Of a stretch of DNA of 64,000 nt, positions 10,550 to 21,200 are shown piece after piece. The notes beneath the pieces are model-generated. The model was given only the letters and a program-made list of their open reading frames with translations, was not told where the DNA came from and made no database searches. Origin of the DNA: Ephydatia muelleri (lineage: Eukaryota; Porifera; Demospongiae; Spongillida; Spongillidae); contig JABACO010000014.1 of the NCBI GenBank assembly GCA_013339895.1, positions 8,537,892 to 8,601,891 on the forward strand, read 5' to 3'. Numbering within the stretch: position 1 is the first letter of the stretch; the number at the start of each line of letters is the position of its first letter. Position numbers and translations under genes: made by a program.

Positions 10550-10860
10550 TTATGGAACCAAAACACAGCCCCGTTCCAGGTCTGCATCAAATCCCAACCA
10601 CGCTGTGCTAAGTGATGGGAACCAAACTGACTTACCCTCATGCACAACCAAACCCGCACATTCAAGAGCATCCCTCACCCATGCACTGGCCTTTTTGGCC
10701 TCTATCTTACCCTTAACTGCACATATGCCATTGTCCAGATACATCACTGCTTTTAACCCCTTAGATTGTCATATCTTAACCAAGGGTCGCATAAGTTTAG
10801 AGAACACATATGGTCCATCAAAACGATGCGCCCACCACCACTTTAAATTATATATCACCC
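10550..10860 (-). pseudogene. Reverse transcriptase fragment of DIRS-like element
   Basis: Read on the minus strand, PYVFSKLMRPLVK is followed by the polymerase box MYLDNGICAV and, further on, AGLVVHEGKS and AWLGFDADLERG. This is the palm region of DIRS reverse transcriptases. The usual YLDDG is YLDNG, so one catalytic aspartate is replaced, and a stop interrupts the part before the box. Confidence 0.78.
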
Positions 10861-11244
10861 AATTGGAATTCACAACATCTGCCCATAGAAAGTTTTATGG
10901 CATACCTTAATGTAAAGAGCCCCAAATTTATCTCAGTTAAGGGGCAGCTGATTGATACAAGTGTACTAACCAAGCACCCCCCCACCATGGCACTCCAAAC
11001 ACCATGTAATGATGACATTTGGGTTGGAACTTACATGTATATCCCATCTCTGTGGATGGTTTAATGGTGTGCTTTCCATGTACATGTAAACTTCCCCTCC
11101 CCCTCAGCTGGCACTTGAGATGTTGAATATTATTAATTACCCTACTGATTGTGGTGGGTCAAGACCCATGACCTCAGTCCTTACCCTAATACCACAAACC
11201 CATGTGTTCCATGAACATGCTGGCATGCATGCAAATTGATCTGG

Positions 11245-11389
11245 TGATCTTTCCTTTTCTACACCCTCCCAACATGCACCTTCTCCCTCTGTACTTCTCT
11301 CATTCACTTCTCTTCTTCATATTCACTTTCAAACTGTTCTCCCTTCTTGTGTGCATCTGTGATGCCTTTGTTCCTTCTCTTCTTACCAG
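11245..11389. repeat. Conserved intron tail preceding ankyrin exons
   Basis: The tract ACACCCTCCCAACATGCACC to CTTACCAG recurs before the ankyrin exons at 1793, 11390, 13825, 25698 and 29096. This shows that exons were duplicated together with their upstream intron. Pyrimidine richness near the acceptor may also serve splicing. Confidence 0.8.
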
Positions 11390-11482
11390 GACAATGTAAC
11401 TCCACTGTATATCGCAATTCAGAAGGGTCATCGTGATGTAGTACAGACCTTGTTGGGAGCTGGTGCTAGAGTGAGATCTAAT
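11390..11482 (+). CDS. Ankyrin-repeat exon (93 nt, shortened)
   Basis: It is bounded by a TTACCAG acceptor and a GTAAGT donor and reads DNVTPLYIAIQKGHRDVVQT followed by LLGAGARVRSN. Compared with the 102-nt ankyrin exons it lacks nine bases near its end, keeping the frame but shortening the last loop of the repeat. It is phase 0 at both ends, so it can be gained or lost without frameshift. It is probably part of gene copy A. Confidence 0.75.
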
Positions 11483-11548
11483 GTAAGTGATGTTTAGTTG
11501 TGGAGAGATGTATGTGGACTAATGAGGGTATGGAGGGATGTTATAAGG

Positions 11549-12175
11549 ATGCAGTGGCAAAAGGCTAAATGCACCATTAATAAAATTGCTACCCACCTTC
11601 CCCTCCCCGGCCCACAACACATACATGTACACACAAGGTGTGCTATCGAGATTAAAGAAGTGTGCATGTTACTCAGGTGTGGGTCATTCTACTATGACTT
11701 TGTATGGGAGCGTGCTTCACATCTTCAGATCATGATGCATTTACTCATATTTGTTTGTCTTTGGATGAATGTTGCTTTTAGCATTTATTGCCTTAATAAC
11801 TTGAATGGCTTACATAATATGCTGTCCTGAATCGAGGGGGGGGGGGGCAAAGAAATCTGTATGGACCCCATCGCCCAATACTGTAGAGCTTAAAGAGAGG
11901 ATTACAAATCTCCTTTAAAAAAAAATAAAAATCTGACTTAAGAGAAAAAAGATACGAGGGGTTTAAAAACGAGGGCGTAGGGGGTACCACCCTACGCCCC
12001 TTACATTTTATCGCATTATTGTATCTTTTTTGTTTCACTTCAGATTCACATGGGAGTCGCACCGATCGATTCCTCGTAGTGAAAGTAACTCATTAGCACC
12101 CAAGTACAATCTGTAGACCGTCGCTAAAACCTAGAGCGATGTAGTTAACATTTTAACCCGGCCGTTCCAGAGATA
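11549..12175. repeat. Second copy of the 1-600 intronic block
   Basis: The block follows the ankyrin exon at 11390 and matches 1-600 closely, with the same poly-G tract (near 11836) and hairpin. Short reading frames inside it are not genes. Confidence 0.75.
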
Positions 12176-12248
12176 CGTGTGGTAGGTTTAATTTCCGGGT
12201 TAAAACATGCTAAAGGTTTTAGCGAGGGTTTACAAGTTGTACTTGGGT
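12098..12248. repeat. Imperfect inverted repeat (MITE-like), about 151 bp
   Basis: Arms starting ACCCAAGTACAA (12098) and ending TTGTACTTGGGT (12248) pair over about 55-60 bases with a short spacer. Only the left arm is present in the homologous block at 527-595, so the element or its second arm differs between copies. Confidence 0.7.
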
Positions 12249-12508
12249 CCTAACTAGCTAAAAAACAAGTATGTTTTTATCTCAAAGTTATAAACAATAA
12301 TTGCACACCATGTTATTAGAGTTGTTTTTCAAAAAAATTGGACTATATTATTTTTTGCTACCTTACAATCTCATTAAAAGATATACTTTAACCCCATAAG
12401 CACACTTAAATAAATATCATATCCGATAGGTACATCCGTCTAATACCCAAATGTTATCTGATACAAAAAAAGATGATCCATGCATAACCACATACAAGTA
12501 CAAGTACA

Positions 12509-12697
12509 GTACCTGCTCGATCATAGAGAAATTTTGCAGCTCGATCATAGAGAAAATAAAGCATATACATTGGTAACTAAAGAAACCAAGTGTTCATAGC
12601 AATCGCTATGAAAACTGATAGTTGGCTTAGTCCCAATGTATACGCTTTATTTTCTCTATGATCGAGCTGCGAAATTTCTCTATGATCAAGCTGGTAC
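12509..12697. repeat. Palindromic MITE with GATCATAGAGAAA units
   Basis: The left part carries two units of CTCGATCATAGAGAAA and the right part the complementary units TTTCTCTATGATCGAG. They are joined by arms that pair through ATACATTGG and CCAATGTAT. The homologue in copy B (27717-27958) has additional tandem units on the right side. Confidence 0.8.
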
Positions 12698-12889
12698 TCT
12701 ACTGCTCTTTTGAACTCACAAAGGTGATCAAAATAATTAATTATGCGAGTGGCCATATTTCATAAACGGAACAACATAGGGTATATAGCAATTTTGTGTA
12801 ATAGAGTTGGGAGAATATATATGGGAAATGTGAGAAGGTAAGGTATTTAAGGTGGTACAGTTAACCCTATGTGTGCCCTTTACTACATG

Positions 12890-13090
12890 TACTCCTTGGT
12901 AGAGGGCCCAACGATGTCCATGGAACGGGCTCCAACATGATTGGTAGTGGGATGAGTGGAACAGGCTGTCCTCTTCAGTTGTGCACAGTTGCGACTAATG
13001 TTGGCCATATCCTTGTAAATATTGGCCAGTAGAAACTGCTGGCTAGTTCATCCAGGTGTTCTACGATTGTGTGCCAGCTTCTGTGCTGTT
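12890..13090 (-). pseudogene. Trace of a gypsy-type integrase
   Basis: On the minus strand the peptides SSFYWPIF, QPVPLIPLPIM and, after a frame change, SMDIVGP occur in the order seen between the integrase zinc finger (FYWPG) and first catalytic aspartate region (DIVGPL) of Ty3/gypsy elements. Frames shift between them. The same trace is present in copy B near 28178-28350, so it predates the duplication. No other parts of the element were identified. Confidence 0.45.
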
Positions 13091-13824
13091 TCTCAGCATT
13101 TTTTGATAACTACCAACTGTTTCCTCCTTCCACTCTTCCACCTTTCCTGACTGCCCCTTTACTGGATGTTTGAGAGAGTCCTCAGATGTCAATCCTTAGA
13201 TGACTGCATATCCTTTCGTCAGTTTTCTGAAGTTAACAAACCTCCACCACCCCAAAGTCTAGATCAGGCATTTCTCCAGCTCCACCTTTTTGCTAACAGT
13301 TCATCCTTTCTGGCACTCCTATGCTGTGGACAAACATTGTGGGGTTGGTCCTTCCAGGAGCGTACCATCTTTCATGATATCGGTACCGACTCTGGTTCCG
13401 ACTCTTGGACCTGCTTATGCTTCTGAGCACCACCCTGTGGTTCTGTTACCCTCTTTGAGTGGTTCTGGACCTGGGGTTCCACTGCCTGTTCTTTTTCCCA
13501 TTACCAGAGCAATTCAACTGCGCAAGTGAGAAGGGCCATCATGATTAATATTATTTTAATTATAGATGTACATGTAGATTGTGGTGAGTCAAGGCCCATG
13601 ACAGCAGTCCTTACCCTAATACAACAAACCCATGTGTACCAACATGTGTACAGAGTACTTGCTGCAACACATACAAGCTGATCTGGTGATGTTGTCATTT
13701 CTACACCTTCCCAACATGCACCTTCTCCCTTTGTACTTCTCTCATTCACTCATTTTCATATTCACTTTCAAACAGTTCTCCTATTACATGTATGTGTGTC
13801 AGTGATGCCTTTGTTCCTTACCAG

Positions 13825-13890
13825 ACCAATGCAACTCCACTGTATATGGCCAGTCAGGAGGGTCATCATGATGTAGTACAGACCTTGTTG
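13825..13890 (+). pseudogene. Ankyrin-repeat exon of copy A, 5' part, split by hAT element
   Basis: It reads TNATPLYMASQEGHHDVVQT and is interrupted after the TTGTTG leucine codons. The remaining 36 nt lie at 14632-14667, ending at GTAAGT. The intact homologue in copy B is 29096-29197 (102 nt); 66 plus 36 nt gives the same length. Confidence 0.85.
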
Positions 13891-14625
13891 CAGTGCTTAT
13901 GATAAGAATATAACATTGACCTGACATTTGTGTCAGATCATGGCAATATTGGTCGGACAGTTTATATTTTTGGTCGGACATATGTTTAAACAAGCTCTTC
14001 TCTTAGAGCCATACCGATGTAGTGTACAAATTCAGTACAGGCGATGTTGTTTTTATACCCTGACCCCAAATCCACACCATGCTTCTCCTGTAGCTCACAC
14101 AAAGTAGACACTTTTGTGAAAGCAAATCCTTCCTTAAAAAAAGTGTACGCTATATCAAACTTCCGCGCCATAACTGCTTCAGTCCGTTCATCGATGGTAC
14201 TAAGGGCCTTCGCTATCGGAGCGTATTCTGTTACGGGAACAGATTGGCTCTTCTTATAGAGCACCGTAGATTTTTGGTGCATCAAAGATTATGCGTGCTT
14301 TTTAAAAGCCGATGCTTTCAGATTCGTGCAGCCATCAATAAAAGCACGACTGAAGTTTCGCGTTCCAATTAGCTTCGATTCGCACAAATTTTGCATTTTA
14401 AAGCGGCTACATTATCGCGATCGAGTTGCTCATACGTAAGCCATGTTGCCGTTGCTATTTCCTTTTCATTTTCAGCTATCCACTTATGAGCCATATGAAT
14501 GGGCCACTGGAACACCTTCAACGCCATCTGCCATCCTTTTTCCAGACATCTTGACCGCGCATGCGCACAATAGATCGGTTATTGATAGGAAAATGTCCGA
14601 TGTCCGACCGTTATCATAAGCACTG
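13891..14625 (-). mobile_element. Non-autonomous hAT-like DNA transposon (735 bp)
   Basis: The terminal inverted repeats are CAGTGCTTATGATAA (13891-13905) and its complement (14611-14625). The flanks carry TTGTTG at 13885-13890 and 14626-14631, while the empty site in copy B has a single TTGTTG. Typical hAT duplications are 8 bp, so the observed 6 bp is atypical or eroded. Inside, the minus strand keeps part of a hAT transposase, identifying it as a deletion derivative. Confidence 0.85.
13986..14550 (-). pseudogene. N-terminal hAT transposase fragment (BED finger region)
   Basis: From 14515 downward the minus strand reads MALKVFQWPIHMAHKW, then ALKCKICAN, a BED-type zinc-finger half. After a frame change follows MARKFDIAYTFFKEGFAFTK and LQEKHGVDLGSGY, as in ZNF862-like hAT proteins. 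The catalytic core is absent, so the fragment cannot be a working transposase. Confidence 0.72.
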
Positions 14626-14631
14626 TTGTTG

Positions 14632-14667
14632 AGAGCTGGTGCTGATATGAATATAGCAAGATCTGTT
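14632..14667 (+). pseudogene. Ankyrin-repeat exon of copy A, 3' part
   Basis: It continues the split exon with RAGADMNIARSV-like sequence and ends at a GTAAGT donor. One G-to-A change relative to copy B lies just after the target duplication. Confidence 0.8.
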
Positions 14668-15206
14668 GTAAGTAATGTTTAGATGTGACGAGGTGTGAAC
14701 TAAGGAGTGTATGGAGGGATGTGGTGTGGTGAGGGAGTTGCAGGATACATGTACATGTGTATAGTACTCTTATTGTTACCTTTGAATTATTTTACACACT
14801 TCCTGTATTGTAGAATTATGTAATCTTAGTGACACATTCATTGTTGGACCTCATAATATTAAGGGTACATCGTCATGTGCCTTGAATAGATTTTTATTCC
14901 ACAAGAGATGTGGTCTCAATATTTTATTTGCCACAATTTAGGTGTATTGAAATTTACTCGTGTAACCTCAGGAGTATGTGGTTACTATGGGTAACATACT
15001 TTTCTATATTGTGTTGTACATGTACATGTATGTGTTTGAACTCAAGAAAACAATTAAGTACATGTAATCAAAGACACATCTTTTAGTTCAAGTTCAGCGC
15101 ATGTCAGTATTAGCAGAAATGCAGGTGTATTGATATTCATTCACACATGATGATATGCATAAGTACATGTATATCACTCATGTACATGTACATGTATGGT
15201 CTTCAG

Positions 15207-15287
15207 GATGGGAGCACACCCCTGGACATAGCAGTGAAGATGGGACACAAGGAAATAATTGAACTACTGAAGCTTAACATGAGCATG
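15207..15287 (+). CDS. Gene A last ankyrin-repeat exon
   Basis: It begins DGSTPLDIAVKMGHKEIIEL and ends LLKLNMSM at a GTTAGG donor, phase 0. It is 81 nt, shorter than the 102-nt internal ankyrin exons, as expected of a capping repeat. The copy B homologue (29762-29842) differs by M to K and N to H. Confidence 0.8.
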
Positions 15288-18200
15288 GTTAGGTTAGGTG
15301 TGCATGTACATGTACATAGACACCTAATGTGTGTGCTGGTGTGATGTTTGGTACTCAGGTGTGTCAAGCTAAATAATCCCTGCAATATCAACCTTTTATG
15401 ATGTCATAAATCCTATATGTATGATAATTTGCTATGTACATTTTGCCAGACCAACATATCACTGTTGACCACATTGAACTGTGAGGTGCTTTTGCGTAAC
15501 CCTTGTTTACATGTAATTACTTGCTTGTGTGACTCACTTGTGACCTCCATGTAATGTACGTCTAACATAAAAGTACTAGTTGTCTGCTGCAGACAACCAT
15601 CAACCTTCATTAACTTCATTACATGAGCTGTAAATTGCCATTTGTTGGTTATGTTAATGAGGCAAAATGCTCAGACTTTGCAGGCCCATGATTTGTGTGC
15701 CGTAGCCCTTGAATTATAGTGTATGCGTGTTATTGGTTGTATCTTATGTTGTTAAAAATAAATATTAGAATAAACAAGTAGTATTGTCAGAGCAGAAGAT
15801 AAAGGAACAAGTATAAGTTTGAAATCACATGCTAATAGAAGTATACATGTACATGTTGAAATGCACTGAAGATGAAATAAAGACATCTGATGGTATACAT
15901 GTAGTGTTTCCATGATCACCAAATGTTGCATGTGTTATTGTGTACCATCAATGATGTACATATTCCCATGTACTACTTCAGGATGATGGCCTAACTGAAC
16001 AGAGTAACCTGAAGCCTTCAGAGGTGAGTAGCCTGGGTTATATGTGGTCTGGGGATGAGTTAATAGTCAGTGTAGTATGCAGTACATGTAGGTCGCCAAG
16101 GCAACACAAAACGACTCCTGCTGCCCAATTCATACACAAACATGTACATGTACAGACAATCAAATAGTTGCATTGCACTACTGTTACATAACAAGGGCAA
16201 TAGTGGTGGGAGCTACAAGTATGGGGAGGAGCACTGTTGTTGCTTTTGAATTAGGAGATGTATGCTTCCATGGCATATGTGTTTGGTCTGGAGTACATGT
16301 CATTATGAAATGTACATTTGTCTGTTTACAGATAAAGCAGCCAGTGGAACACAAAGAGTAAACTTTTCTACCACCAAATGTATTCATGATCCTTCACACT
16401 CCACTCTATCTTCTCCCCTCTCTCTTCCCTCCAATATTCCCTCTCAATAGGGTGGTCACATTTGCCTCCACACATGGTGACAATATCAGACTTGAACATG
16501 GAGGACAAGTGGCCTGCAAATTTAATAACAACTCAAGAGGCATTGTGATGACTTCTGCCCCTCTTCGTAGTGATGTCATCTTTCAGGTGAGATGACAGGT
16601 TTAGACATTGTCACCACATACTGTTGTGCCTCACTGACATGTGGTGCCTCAGTTGTGAGTGTTATGACTTTCGTGCATGTTATCTTGGCTGCTTTAGATT
16701 ACTTTATGAAGTGGTGACATCTGTCATCTTTATTCAATGATAGTATCTTGATGAGATTGAATGAATTCCATGTGTTAATGTCTAAATTCCTGATTGTCAT
16801 CACGGGTGTCAGTTTTAAGTGTCTTGTCTTGTTTTACTGCATGTACTGCATGTACATGTGTTCATTGTCCTAACATGTGCTTGTACTGTCTGAATTAGTA
16901 TACACCGGGGTATACAATTGACCTTGGGATGACATTGAATTATACTGTATATAGTACGGTATTCATTTCACATGCCTGTATAAGTATATATGCACTCATC
17001 TATTTTTTCTATTCTTGGTTTGCGGAGGGGGAAAATATCTTATTTGTTGGTACAGTATATCTGATTTTGTTTGGCTTTATTTTATCCTGTTGGTGCCTTT
17101 CTAATACATCATGTATACATATGCATGCATGCAGTTCTGGCAATTGCTAACACTGCAAGTGCATTTGAATGTGTGCATATTTCATACAATTGCAATGCAT
17201 ACTGATTACGCATCAATAGGTGGAGATTATGGAGGTGGACTCCAAATGGAGTGGCTCTCTGTCCATTGGAGTCACTACACAAAATACAGCACAGGTGGTT
17301 TCTGTGGACAATGTAAAGCAGTTGTTGGGACAAAGTTTTATTGTGACATCATCAGTTAATGGCAAACCATCCTTAGCTCTGTATGCAGAAGGGCAGGTAT
17401 GACACTGTTTAGTTCATGTACATGTGTACATCTGTTGTGCGTGCTATAGAGTAGTCCATGCCGCAATTGTATTAAGTACATGTACGTCTCATTGATTATT
17501 GTGTGTATGATATGTACGTGTATGTGAATCAAACTATTCACTAGCTTGTCAATATGAGGCTCCCTCTGGATAGCAATAGAAAGATGCTGCCAAGTATATT
17601 GAGTAGCATTTGGAGTGTGATCCTCTTGCCAAATTCTTAAGGGAGAGGGAGGAATCGAGAAACACCTTGTATTGCTACAGGGCACAAAATACATGTTAAA
17701 TTAAGCATGTAGTGATACTATGTACTTAATCACCAATTATTCCACATGGGCATGTACATTTAAAAAAAGTCTTTAGACATGCATTAGATGTGTATCAATT
17801 GTACATCTGCAATGAGTCAACTGGTTCATATAAATACATGCACCTCATGCCAACACTTACATATGTATTAATATCACCAGGAAGTGGATCAACTGCCTGA
17901 TGAAATCAATTTCCATGACCTAAAGGTTGGGGACACAGTTGGACTGCTGTACACAAACTCTGGTACCTTGCACCTCTTCATGAATGGTGCCCACGTGGTC
18001 ACACTTCCCTGCACTGTCCCCATGGGTGTGTGTGTGTATGGTTTGGTGGACCTGTATGGTCAGTGTGTGAAGGTATCCCTAAGACCACTGACACCTTGGA
18101 GTGGCGGAAGTCCCCTTCATGTCATGGCTGATAAAAGTACTCTTGATCAGCAGAGAAAGCAGCTTGAAGGTAAACTGTCCATGTTACCTGTTGTCTTTCA

Positions 18201-21200
18201 GCATTATGCATGTATATTGCATTGGAGCTTACATGTAGTTTTATGTACATGTACACTGTACTCCTGCTTCTTGTACGTGTAGCAAACACTGCTTGTTAGT
18301 TTCATATATCCCAATTGCATGAGAAGTGACTCAGCAGACTCTAAATATGTCAGACCATCAGGATTAACGATGAGAATTTGCACAAGACATTGCAGTAGCT
18401 TGAAGTAATGTGCTGGTGGATCTAGTCATGTGTGAAGTCTATAACTAAGCGGTGTATGAAACGTTGGCATCAAATTCAACTTAATAGTCTAACATTATAT
18501 GTATTGCAAGCGATAGCCAAATGGTGATGTATAGCATGATGATGGGCCATATATTGACCTGCACCAGGACAGCATGAGACATTTGGAGAGATACTATCAC
18601 TTAACAGTTAACTGCATGCATGTAAACCTACTTTGAGTTTTATGATACTTTATCAAATATTCCAGGACAAGCAAAAGAAAAGTAACGCTCGCATTGAAAT
18701 GTATGGCTAATTATAAATTCAGTACCTAATAACTTTATGATGGATAGTCAAATTTAGGATGCATAAGGACCATTTGATAAAAGCTCTTTAGAGTTCACGG
18801 AAAATGAAAAACAAATTTCAAAACTTGAATAACTATCCAGAAGGGTGATTTTGCTAGACACTGTCCCATTTGTTCTTTTTGTGACAATGAACACTTTGTA
18901 CAAAAATGGCTACCCAAAACCATTTTCTAAGAGACAAAAATACACTTTTGGTTTAAGGGCTGTAAACGATGATAAGTTAAAACACAAAGAATATAAGTAT
19001 ACTGCTGTGCCAAAGGAGTGGCAACGTTATTAAAAATTGTTCCCTAGTTAATAATGTGGCGCTACCGATTATACCTCTTCATTACTATGGTAATGCTGGT
19101 CAAAGGGTGATTTTGCTGGACAGTGTCCCAAATGATGATAGGATAAAGTGAAACACACGGTAGTTAGGAGAGGAGGTTTGCATTTGTGGTGGCATGTAAT
19201 ATTTATGAACAGCCAAAGCTAACTGCACCAAACATGTAACTAACTTGTCCAACCTGTTTTACTGCTATAATTTATGTGTTTGTGTATGTACAATTGTTTC
19301 AGTCATCAGCGTGTTACTGTATCGTTAGCTGTTCTTAATATGGTCTAAGCACAGCGTGTTGAAAGGAGGGTTTGTGCCATTGAGCGGAGTGTAAGAAGTC
19401 GATGTGCACACCTCAATGAGTGGTACATATACATGTATCATCACGACCCACTGATTCATCTTTCAGGTGGAGGCTTTTCTAAATTATGTCATAGCACCAC
19501 AACTTTTTTGTTGCATTACTACAACAAATGATCAGATGTTGGGCGTTGAGGCATTAAAAGAAAGGAGACAACTGGTTTTACATGTGATATATGTGTTGCC
19601 AGGTCTTATCGATATCCATATTTTGACTTCATCAAATATGTTGAGTGTACTGTGGATCATTTTGCAATCTGCATGTATTTAACACCCCCATTTTTACAGA
19701 TGCAACAGAATTGTTTGAAGAAGCTATGAAGGAAGGTTCAGTAAATATATCGATTATCAAATGCCTGGTGCTTGGGATAGCAGGTGTGGGGAAGACCCAC
19801 CTCAAGTGGCTCCTTCTGTCAGAGAACACAGATAAACACACCGGTCGTGTTAGTACAGGAATAGCTGATAATCCGGTGCATGCATTTGTGGGCTCTGTCA
19901 AGTCTATTCTAGCAGGGGTGGACGAGAAAGATACTGGTAACTGGGAGGTGTTGGATGAATCCAAGCTAATGCAGGTTCTTATAAATGCCTACCAGAATGA
20001 GCCTTACCCCATTTCAGCATCAGTTTCCATAGCAACTCAGGCTTCTCCTCGTCCAGCTGTACATCAGCAACCATCAAGGTTGGCTGACCCCTTATCAAAG
20101 CTACATGTAGATGTCAAGGTCCCGTCACCTTCATCTATTGAGCCTGTACTAGCTCCATCTATTCAGCACCAAGAGATATCTTCAGACCTCCCTATGGAGG
20201 ATAAGTTCAATGATAACCCAGCTGCTGGTGTAATTAGTAGTCGATTTATTGAGGCATTCAAAAAAGCTAGAGGTAAGAATGTATTGCATTTTAAAGTGAC
20301 CTTGGTCCAGTTCATCGACAGTGGTGGGCAGCCCCAGTTCCTTGATATCTTACCTGCCTTTATCCAAGATGTTTCGGCAATTGTCTTTGCAGTAAATCTT
20401 TCGGAGAGCTTAGACCACTGCCCAGAGGTCTATTTCTATGGGCAGAACAGTCAGCCAGTAGGCAAACCATACACATCTCCATCCTCCCACAAGCAGGTGC
20501 TAGAGCAATGTATGAGAGCATTCGCAAATAATGCCAGGGGTTCCCATCCTTACCTGTTTGTTATGGGTACACACAGAGATGAGGAACAAAAGTGCACAGA
20601 GACGAAAAAGGAGAAAGATGAAATCATTAAACGTGTGGCAAATTCAGAATTTCTTATCCACAAGACGGGAGTTGAAGCAATTTGGGAGGTCAATAGTAAA
20701 ACCCCTGAGAAAGAAGATGAAGAGGTTGCCCATAAATTACGTCGTTCAATTGTAGCTAACTGCAGTAAGGGCAATCACCGTCATCTGCCATTAAAGTGGT
20801 TTGTTCTGGAGATGCAGATAAAGGCATCTGCTCCACAAGGTGTTTTGAGTCTGAAGATGTGTTTACAGCAGGCTCAATGGTTAGATATGGATGAGAATGG
20901 CTTGGAGGCAGCTCTCCTCCATATGGTCAAGTATAACCTATTCCTTTGGTACCATGAAGTACCAGGTCTTAGGGAGGTGGTGTTCTCTGATCCTCAGGTC
21001 ATCCTGAAGATCATCACAGCCCTAGTCCAGTGCAAACATGAGCTGGCAGGCCGTGATGATGTGCCAGAATTATTCACTAGTGAAGGCGCAAAAAATGATT
21101 GGTGTGTTAACTTCAGGGATCATGCTATAGTCCGTAATGAATTTCTCTCTCATCCGAATTTTCAAAAACATTTCATTGATGGTGTTTTTACAGTTCAACA

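Larger units (their letters stand above)
8929..10910 (-). mobile_element. Degenerate DIRS-like (tyrosine recombinase) retroelement
   Basis: On the minus strand, fragments appear in the order reverse transcriptase (about 10860-10550), RNase H-like region (10543-10200), then tyrosine recombinase (about 9624-8929). That order is characteristic of DIRS-type retroelements. All parts are broken by frameshifts and stops, and a GGCCACACCCA-based tandem repeat occupies about 9660-10010 between RNase H and recombinase. A shorter copy lies at 26281-27200. No termini were identified. Confidence 0.75.

Noticed and set aside
9690-10910. 406-codon plus-strand frame
   Set aside because: It is antisense to the DIRS-like reverse transcriptase/RNase H and runs through a minisatellite; the minus strand has recognisable motifs.
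13166-13529. Proline/serine-rich open frames conserved in both gene copies (also 28437-28800)
   Set aside because: Conservation is explained by the recent duplication; no domain, no matching splice phase, and gypsy-like traces lie next to it.
19645-19699. Upstream ATG that would extend the GTPase reading frame
   Set aside because: The added residues cross a pyrimidine tract and a TTTTTACAG acceptor, and splice phase fits an exon start at 19700, so these bases are intronic.
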